A DNA stretch of 64,000 bases, from the NCBI GenBank assembly GCA_963728295.1, contig CAVSKB010000013.1:119406-183405 (forward strand). The letters run 5' to 3'. The notes below the pieces were generated by a model. It was not told where the DNA came from. It did no database searches and saw only the letters and a program-made list of their open reading frames with translations. The translations under genes and the position numbers were made by a program. Below, piece by piece: positions 43,848 to 53,592 of this stretch; the stretch's first letter is position 1; the number at the start of each line of letters is the position of its first letter. The DNA comes from DATJKD01 sp963728295 (GTDB lineage: Bacteria > Pseudomonadota > Gammaproteobacteria > Steroidobacterales > Steroidobacteraceae).

Positions 43848-44563
43848 CAGCCCGGATCCACCGCGGTATCGGCGCGGCGCAGCTGCATCAGGTAGTTGAC
43901 CCGTGCGTCCCCGGTAAGGCGGGCACTTCGCCCGAACGGGTCGTAGTCGAGCCCGCTCACGTCCTCGAGCGCGAGCCCGGCGGCGCGGCCCCACGCTGCG
44001 AGCTCCGACGGGCGGATGAACTTCTCGTAAGTGTGCGTGCCTGTCGGCAGTAACCGCAGCACGTATTCGGCGCCGACCACGGCCTGTACGTAGGCTCGCG
44101 GCGTGCGATTGATCGTCGAGAGGAATACCGCCCCACCCGGCTTCACGAGTGCAGCGAGCGCCATGACGATGGCGGGTGGGTCGGGCACGTGCTCCAGCAT
44201 TTCCATGCAGGTGACCATGTCGTAATGACCAGCATGGAGCCGCGCGTGATCCTCGGCCGACTCGAGCTGATAACTGACCTCGATGCCCGAGTCCCGGGCG
44301 TGCGCAACCGCGACCTCGAGTACGTCGGCCGCCAGATCGAGCCCGGTGACGCGCGCACCGCGTCGAGCCATGGCCTCACTCAGCAGGCCGCCGCCGCAAC
44401 CGACGTCGAGCACCTGGCGATTGCGCAGCGAACCGTCACGCTCGACATACGCGAGGCGTACGGGGTTGAGGTCGTGCAGCGGACGCATTTCGCCCTCGGG
44501 GTCCCACCACCGCGCGGCGACCGCATCGAATCGTGCAATTTCCTCGAGGTCGACGTTGCTCAT
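43847..44563 (-). CDS. ubiG: Ubiquinone biosynthesis O-methyltransferase
   Basis: About 238 residues. MSNVDLEEIARFDAVAARWW DPEGEMRPLHDLNPVRLAYV is the typical UbiG opening. The SAM-binding loop is VLDVGCGGGLLSEAMARRGA, followed by VTGLDLAADVLEVA, MEMLEHVPDP and FLSTINRTPRAY. It catalyses both O-methylations of the ubiquinone head group, at the inner face of the membrane. The ATG at 44563 fits the family start. First gene of the ubiG-rmuC-SQS-like-SDR string, and divergent from gyrA; ubiG and gyrA adjacency is common in gammaproteobacteria. Confidence 0.95.
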   Translation of the reverse strand: MSNVDLEEIARFDAVAARWWDPEGEMRPLHDLNPVRLAYVERDGSLRNRQVLDVGCGGGLLSEAMARRGARVTGLDLAADVLEVAVAHARDSGIEVSYQLESAEDHARLHAGHYDMVTCMEMLEHVPDPPAIVMALAALVKPGGAVFLSTINRTPRAYVQAVVGAEYVLRLLPTGTHTYEKFIRPSELAAWGRAAGLALEDVSGLDYDPFGRSARLTGDARVNYLMQLRRADTAVDPG

Positions 44564-44661
44564 CCACGCCTCCGCACAGCGGCGCGAAGTATAGCCCCCG
44601 AAGGAAGCCCGCCAGAGGATGCGCGGTGGTCCAGCTGCGAGCCGAGTGGCTCGCAATTTGC

Positions 44662-44667
44662 TATTAT
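44662..44667 (+). promoter_or_regulatory. Candidate -10 element TATTAT upstream of gyrA
   Basis: TATTAT lies 84 bases before the gyrA start, in the 187-bp gap shared with divergent ubiG. It is the most AT-rich point in the gap. No convincing -35 was found upstream, which would not be unusual for a supercoiling-sensitive gyrase promoter. Confidence 0.35.
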
Positions 44668-44750
44668 TTCTCATTCATTTCGGCCGCTTTGCCCGCCCCT
44701 TGGCGTGAGCTCGGGCCGATCCCGCAAAAAGACATCGGGTTGTCGAACAC

Positions 44751-47352
44751 ATGGCCGAAATAGCCCGCGAAGTCCTGCACGTCAACCTCGAAGACGAGAT
44801 GAAGCAGTCGTACCTCGACTACGCGATGAGCGTGATCGTGGGGCGCGCACTGCCCGACATTCGCGACGGTTTGAAGCCGGTGCACCGCCGCGTGCTGCAC
44901 GCGATGCGCGAGCTGGGCAACGAGTGGAACAAGTCCTACAAGAAGAGCGCCCGAGTCGTGGGCGACGTCATCGGCAAATACCATCCGCACGGCGATACCG
45001 CGGTCTACGACACGATCGTGCGCATGGCACAGCCTTTTTCCATGCGCTATCTGCTCGTGGACGGCCAGGGCAACTTCGGGTCGGTCGACGGCGATCTGCC
45101 GGCGGCGATGCGCTACACCGAGGTGCGCATGTCGCGGCTCGCGGGTGAGCTGCTGGCCGACATCGACAAGGAGACCGTGGACTTCGTCCCGAACTACGAC
45201 GAGTCCGAAAGCGAGCCCTCGGTTCTACCGACGCGCGTGCCGAACCTGCTGGTCAACGGCTCCTCGGGAATCGCGGTCGGCATGGCGACCAACATTCCGC
45301 CGCACAACCTGACGGAAGTCGTCAACGCCTGCATCACGCTGATCGACAATCCGTCGATCGGGATTCCGGAGCTGATGATGCTGATTCCGGGACCGGATTT
45401 TCCGACGGCAGGCATCATCAATGGCGCGCGGGAGATCTACAACGCGTATTCGACGGGCCGCGGCCGAATCCTCGTCCGCGCCCGCACGCATGTCGAGGAT
45501 CTCGACGATCGTGGCTACCAGGCGATCGTCGTCACCGAACTGCCGTATCAGGTCAACAAGGCGCGCCTGCTGGAGCGGATCGCCGAGCTGGTGCGCGGCA
45601 AGCTGATCGATGGCATCTCGGAGCTGCGCGACGAGTCCGACAAGGACGGCATGCGCGTTGTCATCGAGTTGAAGCGCGGCGAAGTCGCCGACGTGGTGCT
45701 CAACAATCTCTACAAGCAGACGCCGATGGAATCGGTGTTCGGCGTCAACATGGTGGCGCTCCAGGATGGTCAGCCGCGGCTGCTCAACCTCAAGGACATC
45801 ATCGAGGCGTTCCTGCGCCACCGTCGCGAGATCGTCACGCGGCGCACCGTGTACGAGCTGCGCAAGGCGCGAGAACGCGGGCACATCCTCGAGGGCCTTG
45901 CAGTCGCCCTTGCCAACATCGACGAGGTGATAGCGCTAATCAAGGCATCATCGAGCCCGGCCGAGGCGCGCGCGGCGCTGCTGGCACGCGCATGGGGCGC
46001 TGGCTCCGTGCCGGTGATGCTCGAGCGCGCCGGCACGATCGCGATCCGCCCGGACGGGCTTGCCGAGGAGCTGGGGCTGCACGGCGACGGTCTACCGGCT
46101 CTCCGAAGTACAGGCGCAGGCGATCCTCGACCTCAGGCTGCATCGCCTGACCGGGCTCGAGCAGGACAAGATCATCGCGGAGTTCGTCGAGCTGCTGACG
46201 CAGATCCAGGACCTGGGCGAAATCCTCGCGCGACCAGAACGTCTGCTGTCCGTCATTCGCGCGGAGCTGCTCGAAATCCGGGAAGCCTACGGCGACGAGC
46301 GACGCACACGGATCGAACAGGACGAGTCGGATCTCACGATCGAGGATCTCATCACACCGCAGGAAGTCGTCGTGACGCTTTCGCACGGGGGCTACGCCAA
46401 GGCGCAGCCCGTCAGCGAGTACAAGGCGCAGGGTCGCGGCGGGCGCGGCAAGTCGGCGACCGCCGTCAAGGACGAGGATTTCGTCGAAAAGCTTTTCGTA
46501 GCCAATACCCACGATACGCTGCTCTGCTTTTCGTCGGCCGGGCAGCTCTACTGGCTCAAGGTCTACCAGCTGCCACAGGCGGGGCGGGGTTCCCGCGGCA
46601 AGCCGATCGTGAACCTGCTGCCGCTCGATGAGAACGAGCGGATCACCGCGCTGCTGCCGATCAAGGAGTTCGAGGAAGACCGCTTCGTCTTCATGGCTAC
46701 TGCGCGCGGCACCGTCAAGAAGACGCCGTTGTCGGCGTTCTCGCGACCCCGCGCAGCCGGGATCATCGCCGTCGAGCTCGAGCACGGTGACAGGCTGGTA
46801 GGTGTGGCGATCACGGATGGCTCGCAGGATTCGATCCTGTGCACCTCCGGCGGCAAGGCCATACGCTTCACGGAGAGCGGTGTTCGCGCAATGGGTCGCA
46901 ACGCCGCCGGCGTGCGCGGCATCAAGGTGCCGGGCGATGAGGACGTCATCTCGCTGATCACGCCGGATCCGGACGGGCTCATCCTCACCGCGTCGGAGAA
47001 CGGCTACGGCAAGCTCACACCGGTCGAGGATTTCCCGCTTCATGGACGTGGCGGGCAGGGCGTGATCGCCATGCAGACGAGCGAGCGCAACGGCCGCCTC
47101 GTCGCGGCGACGCAGGTCTCGACCTCGGACGAGCTGATGCTCATGAGCTCGAGCGGCACGCTGGTGCGCGTGCGCGCGAGCGAGGTCTCGGTCATGGGTC
47201 GCAACACGCAGGGCGTGCGGCTCATAAAGCTCGACGCCGGCGAGCGCCTGATCGGGGTCGAAGCGGTGACCCCTGAGGGCGACGACGAGAGCGACGCGGT
47301 GGAGGGCCTGCCGGACGCTGACTCGACGGACGAGCTGCCAGTCTTGAACTGA
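44751..47352 (+). CDS. gyrA: DNA gyrase subunit A (one frame break)
   Basis: About 866 residues. It cuts and rejoins DNA in the A2B2 gyrase. The N-terminal winged helix holds the quinolone region YHPHGDTAVYDTIVRMAQPF (Thr at position 83, Asp at 87) and the catalytic Tyr in the AAMRYTEVRMS segment. The tower and coiled coil run to LAEELGLHGDG, where the frame shifts near 46091. The second frame resumes at YRLSEVQAQAILDLRLHRLT and gives a complete C-terminal beta-pinwheel, with the GyrA box QGRGGRGK and repeated blades such as GVRGIKVPGDEDVI. Removing one C at 46092 restores DGYRLSEVQAQ. GyrA is essential, so the break is almost surely a sequence error. Confidence 0.97.
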
Positions 47353-47355
47353 GCT

Positions 47356-48478
47356 TCAGATGCGCAGGAACCAGCGGCGCCGGTACATCCACCAAACGAC
47401 GACGAAGACGCCGAGGACGTGCAGAGCCGCGTAGATCAATGATGCATTCGCGGGACTTGCGATTGCCAGGCAAAGGTCGTCGTAGAGAGTCTTGCCGAAG
47501 ACGTGAACCTTCGCCACGTTCCTACCCGCTACCGAGACGACATATGCCGCGATGGCGTTCATGCCGAAGATCTCGAGCGGCTTGAGCCATCGGCACCCAG
47601 GACCGTACATCAGCCACCCAGATCCAGAACGCCATGCACGCGGATGACAGGCCGGCCATCAGCACCGCGAACGACGTGGTCCAGAGCGGTTTGCTGATCG
47701 GGATCCAATACGACAGCAGCGAGTCCGGCTGGCACCAGGCCGCAGCCGAAAACGAGCATCCACCAGACCCTGGATATGGCGCGACGTTCCGTCCGCAGCA
47801 CGTACCCGGCGAGCACGCCAAAAAGCACACTCGTGATCGCGGGAAGGACGCTGCCGAGGCCGTCCGGGTCCTGCGCCTCAAGGTTGCCCCAGAGGTGTCC
47901 ATCGAGTAGGACGCGGTCGATGTATCCCGCAAAGTTGCATCGCACGGTCCATGGCCCATCGTCGCAGGTCGGGACGGGATAAAAATACATAAGGCCGAGG
48001 TAGACCAGGTTCAGCGCCGACGATCCACACGACCACGCCGCGCCAGCCGGTCCACAGGAAGATTGCGGTCGCCACGAGGTAACACAGAGCAATCTTCTGA
48101 AGGGCGCCCGTGAATTGCAGATAGTGCTCGAATCTGAACAGTGGAAACGCTCGGACCGGGAATACGAAGGCGCTGAGTGCGACGCCGATGACAAAGAGAA
48201 GCGCCGACCGTTGCACCGCATGCTTGAACAGCGCGACCGCGGGTTTCGCCGCGCTCGAGTCGCGCAGCGGACGAAAGCGTCAGCGAAACGCCGACGATCC
48301 AGAGGAAGGCGGGGAAGATCGTGTCGGCGAACGTCCACCCGGTCCAGTCCGCATGAAGGAGAGGTGCGTACGCGTCCTCGCGTGAACCGGGCGTGTTCAC
48401 GAGGATCATCGAGGCGATCGTAACGCCCCGAAACACATCGAGTGACCGGAGCCGCGACTGCGGCTGAGACAGCCTCAT
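47356..48478 (-). CDS. Membrane acyltransferase, DUF5009/HGSNAT-like (about four frame breaks)
   Basis: Pieces in three frames make one protein of about 370 residues. Start: RLRSLDVFRGVTIASMILVN, TPGSREDAYAPLLHADW, TFADTIFPAFLWIVGVSLTL. Then SALLFVIGVALSAFVFPVRA, ALQKIALCYLVATAIFLWTG, LVYLGLMYFYPVPTCDD, TSVLFGVLAGYVLRTERRAI, LLSYWIPISKPLWTTSFAVL and the ending LEIFGMNAIAAYVVSVAGRN. These match the heparan-alpha-glucosaminide N-acetyltransferase-like family, with about ten membrane helices. Such proteins transfer acetyl groups across the membrane to sugars. Breaks near 48260, 48040, 47735 and 47595 interrupt it. They may be errors, as in neighbouring genes, but loss of a non-essential gene cannot be excluded. 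It converges on gyrA with a 3-base gap. Confidence 0.72.
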
Positions 48479-48634
48479 GAAACCCCCAGCGCACAGTTTA
48501 GTCCCGGCGGTCTGGTTTGCATCCTCAGACCTGTCACGCCGATATGCCGTGCAGGCACTTGCCAAGATCCGCCGGTGATGACCGGGCCCCGGACCGGGCT
48601 GTTACACTGCGCTGCAACATAGTTGAGGGAACAC

Positions 48635-49717
48635 ATGAGCCGCGTCTTCAATTTCAGCGCAGGTCCCGCCGCGCTGCCGACCGAGGTACTCGAGCAGGTC
48701 CAGGGTGAGTTGCTCGATTGGCACGGCATTGGTGCCTCGGTGATGGAGATCAGCCACCGTGGCAAGGCCTTTCTCGGCATCGCGCAGCAGGCCGAAGCGG
48801 ACCTCCGCGAGCTGCTAGCCATCCCCTCGAACTACAAGGTTCTCTTCCTGCAAGGTGGCGCCACGGCGCAATTCGCCGGCGTACCGCTCAACCTGACTAC
48901 GCGCGAATCGACGGTCGACTACGTCAACACGGGCGCGTGGTCGAAGAAGGCCGCGGGCGAGGCGAAGAAATACTGCCGCGTCAACGTGGCGGCGGATGCG
49001 GCCGCCGGCAAATACACCTCTATCCCACCACCGCGCGATTGGCGACTGACACCCGACGCCGCCTACGTGCATTACACGCCCAACGAGACCATCAGCGGTG
49101 TCGAGTTCCACTGGGTCCCCGAGACCGGCTCTGTTCCGCTGGTCGCGGACTTTTCCTCGACCATCCTCTCGCGTCCGCTCGACGTCGCGCGCTTTGGCGT
49201 GATCTACGCGGGGGCGCAGAAGAATTTGGGCCCGCCCGGGCTCGCGGTCGTCATCGTTCGCGACGACCTGCTGGGACGCGCCCGCAGCGACGTGCCGGCG
49301 GTGCTCGACTGGACGGTCATGGCCGGCGACGGATCCATGTACAACACGCCCGCAAGCTTCTCCTGGTATGTCGCGGGGCTGGTCTTCCAGTGGGTCAAGC
49401 GGCAGGGCGGAGTCGCGGCGATGGAAACGCTGAACCGCGCCAAGTCGCAAAAGCTCTATGCCGCGATCGACGGCTCCTCAATGTATCGAAACCCGATCGA
49501 GCCATCCTGCCGGTCCTGGATGAACGTAACCTTTATGCTTACTCGCCCGGAGCTGGACGCGGACTTCCTCGAGGGTGCAAAGGGCGCCGGGTTGATGGGC
49601 CTCGCCGGGCACCGTTCGGTTGGCGGTATGCGTGCCTCGATCTACAACGCCATGAGTCTTGCCGGTGTCGAGGCGTTGATCGACTACATGCGTGACTTCG
49701 AGCGACGGCACGGCTGA
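48635..49717 (+). CDS. serC: Phosphoserine aminotransferase
   Basis: An intact 360-residue PLP enzyme that makes 3-phosphoserine from 3-phosphohydroxypyruvate (and acts in pyridoxal synthesis in some bacteria). FNFSAGPAALPTEVLEQVQG at the start, LLFLQGGATAQFA-type phosphate loop (VLFLQGGATAQFAGVPLN), DFSSTILSRPLDVARFG, and the Schiff-base Lys in IYAGAQKNLGPPGL. HRSVGGMRASIYNAMSLAGV is the C-terminal Arg-bearing signature. The ATG at 48635 has TGAGGGA six bases before it. First gene of the serC-serA-pheA-aroA-cmk run. Confidence 0.97.
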   Translation: MSRVFNFSAGPAALPTEVLEQVQGELLDWHGIGASVMEISHRGKAFLGIAQQAEADLRELLAIPSNYKVLFLQGGATAQFAGVPLNLTTRESTVDYVNTGAWSKKAAGEAKKYCRVNVAADAAAGKYTSIPPPRDWRLTPDAAYVHYTPNETISGVEFHWVPETGSVPLVADFSSTILSRPLDVARFGVIYAGAQKNLGPPGLAVVIVRDDLLGRARSDVPAVLDWTVMAGDGSMYNTPASFSWYVAGLVFQWVKRQGGVAAMETLNRAKSQKLYAAIDGSSMYRNPIEPSCRSWMNVTFMLTRPELDADFLEGAKGAGLMGLAGHRSVGGMRASIYNAMSLAGVEALIDYMRDFERRHG

Positions 49718-49720
49718 CCC

Positions 49721-50887
49721 ATGAGCTTCAAAATCCTGACGCTCAACAACATCTCGGTTCGTGGGCTCGACCGCCTGCCGCGCGACCGTTACGAAGTCGC
49801 CTCCGAGATCGGCCATCCGGATGCGATCCTTCTGCGTTCAGCCGACATGCACGAGATGGAGATCCCCTCGAGCGTGCTGGCGGTGGCGCGTGCCGGAACA
49901 GGAACGAACAACATTCCCGTTGCAACCCTGAGCAAGCGCGGTGTCCCGGTCTTCAATTCGCCCGGCGCGAATGCCAACGCGGTGAAGGAACTCGTTCTGG
50001 GCGGGCTTTTTCTTGCGGCGCGTAATATCTGCCAGGCGTGGAAGTACGTGGGCGAGCTCAAGGGCGACGACGACGCCATCGAGGAGGCCGTCGAGAAGGG
50101 CAAGAAGCACTTCGTCGGTTATGAACTGCCCGGGCGGACACTGGGTGTCGTCGGGCTGGGTGCGATCGGGGTCGAGGTGGCCAACGCGGCGCTCGGCCTG
50201 CGGATGAAGGCGCTCGGCTATGACCCGCAGATCACGGTGCAGCGTGCCTGGCAGCTCTCGTCCGGAGTCGAGCAGGCACTCAGCCTCGATGACCTGTTCG
50301 CGCGGTCCGACATGGTGACCGTGCACGTGCCGCTGGTCGATGCGACGCGCGCACTGGTGAACTCCGCGCGGATCCGCCTGATGCGACCGGGCGGCGTGAT
50401 CCTGAACTTCGCCCGCGCCGGGATCGTGGATGAGAGCGCGGTGCTGGCCGCGCTCGAATCCGGCGCACTCGCAGCATACGTGTGTGATTTTCCCTCGGCA
50501 GCGATCAAGGATCACCCGCAGGTCGTGGCCCTGCCGCATCTGGGTGCCTCGACCGGCGAAGCGGAGGACAACTGCGCGGTGATGGCTGCGGAAACGCTGC
50601 GCGATTTTCTCGAGAACGGCAACATCCGCAACAGCGTCAATTTCCCGGAGGCCGTCCTGGCAAAGGCGGGCGGCTGCCGGATCGGGATCGCAAACGAAAA
50701 TGTGCCGAACATGGTGGGCCAGATCTCTACCTGCCTCGCGTCCGCGCAACTCAACATCGCCGATCTGCTGAACAAGTCGCGCGGTGAGCTGGCCTACACG
50801 TTGATCGATACCGAGACGCCGATCAGTGCGCAAGTCCTCGGCCAGATCAAGGCGATTCCGGGCGTGCTGGCCGCCCGGCTGATCTAG
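49721..50887 (+). CDS. serA: D-3-phosphoglycerate dehydrogenase
   Basis: An intact 388-residue enzyme for the first step of serine synthesis. GTGTNNIPVATLSKRGVPVF, the NAD loop LGVVGLGAIGVEVANAALGL, HVPLVDATRALVNSARI, catalytic Arg/Glu region FARAGIVDESAVL, and the His in ALPHLGAST. A C-terminal ACT-like module (NMVGQISTCLASAQLNIADL, GELAYTLIDTETPI) may sense serine, as in other short-form enzymes. It begins 3 bases after serC and ends 2 bases before pheA, so the genes are one operon. Confidence 0.96.
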   Translation: MSFKILTLNNISVRGLDRLPRDRYEVASEIGHPDAILLRSADMHEMEIPSSVLAVARAGTGTNNIPVATLSKRGVPVFNSPGANANAVKELVLGGLFLAARNICQAWKYVGELKGDDDAIEEAVEKGKKHFVGYELPGRTLGVVGLGAIGVEVANAALGLRMKALGYDPQITVQRAWQLSSGVEQALSLDDLFARSDMVTVHVPLVDATRALVNSARIRLMRPGGVILNFARAGIVDESAVLAALESGALAAYVCDFPSAAIKDHPQVVALPHLGASTGEAEDNCAVMAAETLRDFLENGNIRNSVNFPEAVLAKAGGCRIGIANENVPNMVGQISTCLASAQLNIADLLNKSRGELAYTLIDTETPISAQVLGQIKAIPGVLAARLI

Positions 50888-50889
50888 AC

Positions 50890-52062
50890 ATGGCCAGGCG
50901 CAGCGGCCAGCGCAAATCGCCTGCGACGCCCGCTGCCGGCCGAAGGCGCCCGTCCCCGGCGGCAGCCGGGACGCCGCCGCTCGAGTCGATCCGCCAGCGC
51001 ATCGATGCCATCGACGCCCAGCTGCACGCGCTTATCAACGAGCGCGCAGGCCTTGCAGGCCAGGTGGGTATTTCCAAGCACGCGGACGGTCACACCGTCG
51101 ATTTCTACCGGCCGGAACGCGAAGCCGAAGTCCTGCACCAGGCGCTCGAGCGCAACCGGCGCGAGCGTGGGCCACTCCGGGACGAAGAAATCCTGCGGCT
51201 CTTCCGCGAAATCATGTCCGCCTGTCTCGCCCAGCAGGAGCCGCTCAAGGTCGGCTTCCTCGGGCCCGAAGGCACATTCACGCAGCAGGCGGTGCACAAG
51301 CACTTCGGACATTCGGTGCGGGCGCTGCCGCTGATCTCGGTCGAGGAATGCTTCCACGAGGTCGAGGCAGGGACCGCCGATTTCGGCGTGGTGCCGATCG
51401 AGAACTCGAGCGAAGGAACCGTGAACAACACGCTCGACATGTTTCTCACTTCGCCGCTCCGCATCTGCGGCGAGGTCGAGTTGCGCATCCATCAGAACCT
51501 GATGGGTCGCGGGGTCGCGCTTGGCGACATTGCACGGGTTTGCGCTCACCCGCAGGCGCTCGCGCAGTGCCGCGGCTGGCTGGACGAGCATCTGCCGGGC
51601 GTCGAGCGCGTGCCCGTCAGCAGCAATGCCGAAGGCGCGCGTCGCGCGCGCGACGAGCAAGGGACGGCGGCGATCGCGGGCACGGCCGCCGCAGAGATCT
51701 ACGGGCTCAACATGCTGGTGCCGGAGATCGAGGATCACCCGGATAACACCACCCGCTTTCTCGTCATTGGCCGTCAGGCCTTCCCGCCGAGCGGCGCGGA
51801 CAAGACGACGCTGCTTGCATCGGTCGCGCATACCGATGCACCAGGAGCGCTCTTCCGCATGCTGGAGCCATTCGCACGGAACTCGATCAGCATGACCCGG
51901 ATCGAATCGCGACCGTCCCGCAGGCGAAAATGGGACTACGTGTTCTTTATCGATCTTGAGGGACACGCCGAGCGGGAGCCGCTCGCCACGGCGCTCGCCG
52001 AGCTCAAGACGCAGGCGTCCCTCTGCCGCGTGCTGGGATCCTATCCGCGCGCGGTGCTCTGA
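50890..52062 (+). CDS. pheA: Bifunctional chorismate mutase / prephenate dehydratase
   Basis: An intact 390-residue enzyme that turns chorismate into phenylpyruvate. The AroQ-type mutase domain (about residues 35-120) is LESIRQRIDAIDAQLHALIN and REAEVLHQALERNRRERGPL. The dehydratase domain opens LKVGFLGPEGTFTQQAVHKH and includes VVPIENSSEGTVNNTLDMF and the TRF-like NTTRFLVIG. The ACT domain GALFRMLEPFARNSISMTRI ESRP binds phenylalanine for feedback inhibition in the family. A basic 30-residue N-terminal extension is present. It follows serA by 2 bases. Confidence 0.96.
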   Translation: MARRSGQRKSPATPAAGRRRPSPAAAGTPPLESIRQRIDAIDAQLHALINERAGLAGQVGISKHADGHTVDFYRPEREAEVLHQALERNRRERGPLRDEEILRLFREIMSACLAQQEPLKVGFLGPEGTFTQQAVHKHFGHSVRALPLISVEECFHEVEAGTADFGVVPIENSSEGTVNNTLDMFLTSPLRICGEVELRIHQNLMGRGVALGDIARVCAHPQALAQCRGWLDEHLPGVERVPVSSNAEGARRARDEQGTAAIAGTAAAEIYGLNMLVPEIEDHPDNTTRFLVIGRQAFPPSGADKTTLLASVAHTDAPGALFRMLEPFARNSISMTRIESRPSRRRKWDYVFFIDLEGHAEREPLATALAELKTQASLCRVLGSYPRAVL

Positions 52063-52068
52063 GCCGGA

Positions 52069-53592
52069 ATGAGTCAGTTCCACGTCGTACCGTCGCAGGG
52101 CGTTGCCGGACGACTGACCGTACCGGGCGACAAGTCGATCTCGCATCGCGCGCTGATGCTGGGCGCGATCGCTGAGGGCACGACGCAGATCGAGGGGTTT
52201 CTCGAGAGCGAGGACTGCCTCGCGACGCTCACGGCCCTTCAGCGTCTGGGTGTCGTCGTGCGTCGCCCGGGGCCGGGCCGCGTTGCGGTGGATGGGGTTG
52301 GCCTGACCGGACTGCGTGCCCCGGACGTGCCGCTCGATATGGGCAATGCGGGCACGGCCATGCGGCTCTTCATGGGGCTTCTCGCGCCGCAGGCGTTCGA
52401 CAGCGTGCTCATCGGCGACAGGTCCCTGATGCAGCGGCCGATGGAGCGCGCGGCGGGGCCGCTGCGGGCGATGGGAGCCCGGATCGACACGGACGAGGGA
52501 CGGCCACCGGTGCGAATCGGCGGCGGCGCGCGCTTGCAAGGGCAGCGGCTCGCCACCGAGGTGCCCAGCGCGCAAGTGAAGTCGGCCCTGCTGCTTGCGG
52601 CCCTTTACGCAGAGGCACCCACGACGGTGATCGAGCCGACGGTTACCCGTGACCACACCGAGCGGATGCTGCGCAGCTTTGGCTGCGAGCTCACCAGCCG
52701 CGACGGTCGGACGACGCTGCAACCACCGCCGCGGCTGCGGGCCACGCGGATTATCGTGCCGACTGACTTCTCATCCGCCGCATTCTTCATAGTCGCCGGC
52801 TGCATCGCCGGCGCCGGGCCGCTCATCATCGAAGGAGTGGGGGTCAACCCGACGCGGACCGGTCTCCTCGAGATGCTGTCCTTGATGGGTGCCGACCTGC
52901 GCCTGATCAACCATCGAAATTACGGTGCGGAACCGGTTGCGGATATCGAGGTCCGGCCCGCACGTCTGCACGGCATCGACGCGCCGGCGCGGCTTGTGCC
53001 GCTCGCGATCGACGAGTTGCCGGCGTTCTTCATAGCCGCGGCCTGCGCAAGCGGGGTCACGACCGTGAGCGGCGCGGCCGAGCTTCGGGTCAAGGAATCG
53101 GATCGGATCGCCGCCATGGCCCGCGGGCTCGCCGCGCTCGGGATCCGCGCCGAGCCGAGCGCGGACGGGATCCGGATCGAGGGAGGGCAGCTGACGGGCG
53201 GCGAAGTCGAAAGTGTCGGCGATCATCGCGTCGCGATGAGCTTTGCGATCGCGGCGCTTCGTGCTTCGGGGCCGGTGGAAATCCGCGAGGTCGACAACGT
53301 CGCAACCTCGTTTCCCGGTTTTGCCGCCACCGCCCGCTCCGTCGGTCTCGCCATCGAAGAAATTGGCTCGAAGCCGATTATCCAGCGCAGTAAGAGCTCG
53401 GAGCCCCATATTCAAGCGATTGGAGGCTCGCGAGCTGGTATTCGTGGTGACGATCGACGGGCCGGGAGGTTCGGGAAAGGGCACGGTTGGGCGCCGCGTC
53501 GCGAATCGCCTCGGTTGGCACCTCCTCGACAGCGGCGCGCTTTACCGCCTGGTGGCCTTGGCCGGACTCGACGCGGGTCTGGCGTCCGATGA
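52069..53592 (+). CDS. aroA: 3-phosphoshikimate 1-carboxyvinyltransferase (EPSP synthase)
   Basis: The sixth shikimate-pathway enzyme. VAGRLTVPGDKSISHRALML, PLDMGNAGTAMRLFMGLLAP, LIGDRSLMQRPMERA, QVKSALLLAALYA, ELRVKESDRIAAMARGLAAL and VGDHRVAMSFAIAALRA are the standard binding motifs. Gly is retained in GNAGTAMR, the form linked to glyphosate sensitivity in family studies. Homology ends near FAATARSVGLAIEEI (about residue 440, near 53390). As sequenced the frame runs on 65 unrelated codons to 53592 through the start of cmk. A small indel near 53380-53400 probably hides the true stop, because other frames close there (TAA near 53391). Confidence 0.93.
   Translation: MSQFHVVPSQGVAGRLTVPGDKSISHRALMLGAIAEGTTQIEGFLESEDCLATLTALQRLGVVVRRPGPGRVAVDGVGLTGLRAPDVPLDMGNAGTAMRLFMGLLAPQAFDSVLIGDRSLMQRPMERAAGPLRAMGARIDTDEGRPPVRIGGGARLQGQRLATEVPSAQVKSALLLAALYAEAPTTVIEPTVTRDHTERMLRSFGCELTSRDGRTTLQPPPRLRATRIIVPTDFSSAAFFIVAGCIAGAGPLIIEGVGVNPTRTGLLEMLSLMGADLRLINHRNYGAEPVADIEVRPARLHGIDAPARLVPLAIDELPAFFIAAACASGVTTVSGAAELRVKESDRIAAMARGLAALGIRAEPSADGIRIEGGQLTGGEVESVGDHRVAMSFAIAALRASGPVEIREVDNVATSFPGFAATARSVGLAIEEIGSKPIIQRSKSSEPHIQAIGGSRAGIRGDDRRAGRFGKGHGWAPRRESPRLAPPRQRRALPPGGLGRTRRGSGVR

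Noticed and set aside
42555..43994. Longer RmuC start at 43994
   Set aside because: The extra 49 codons lie within ubiG and are low-complexity; the start at 43847 precedes the membrane helix and overlaps the ubiG stop as TGATG.
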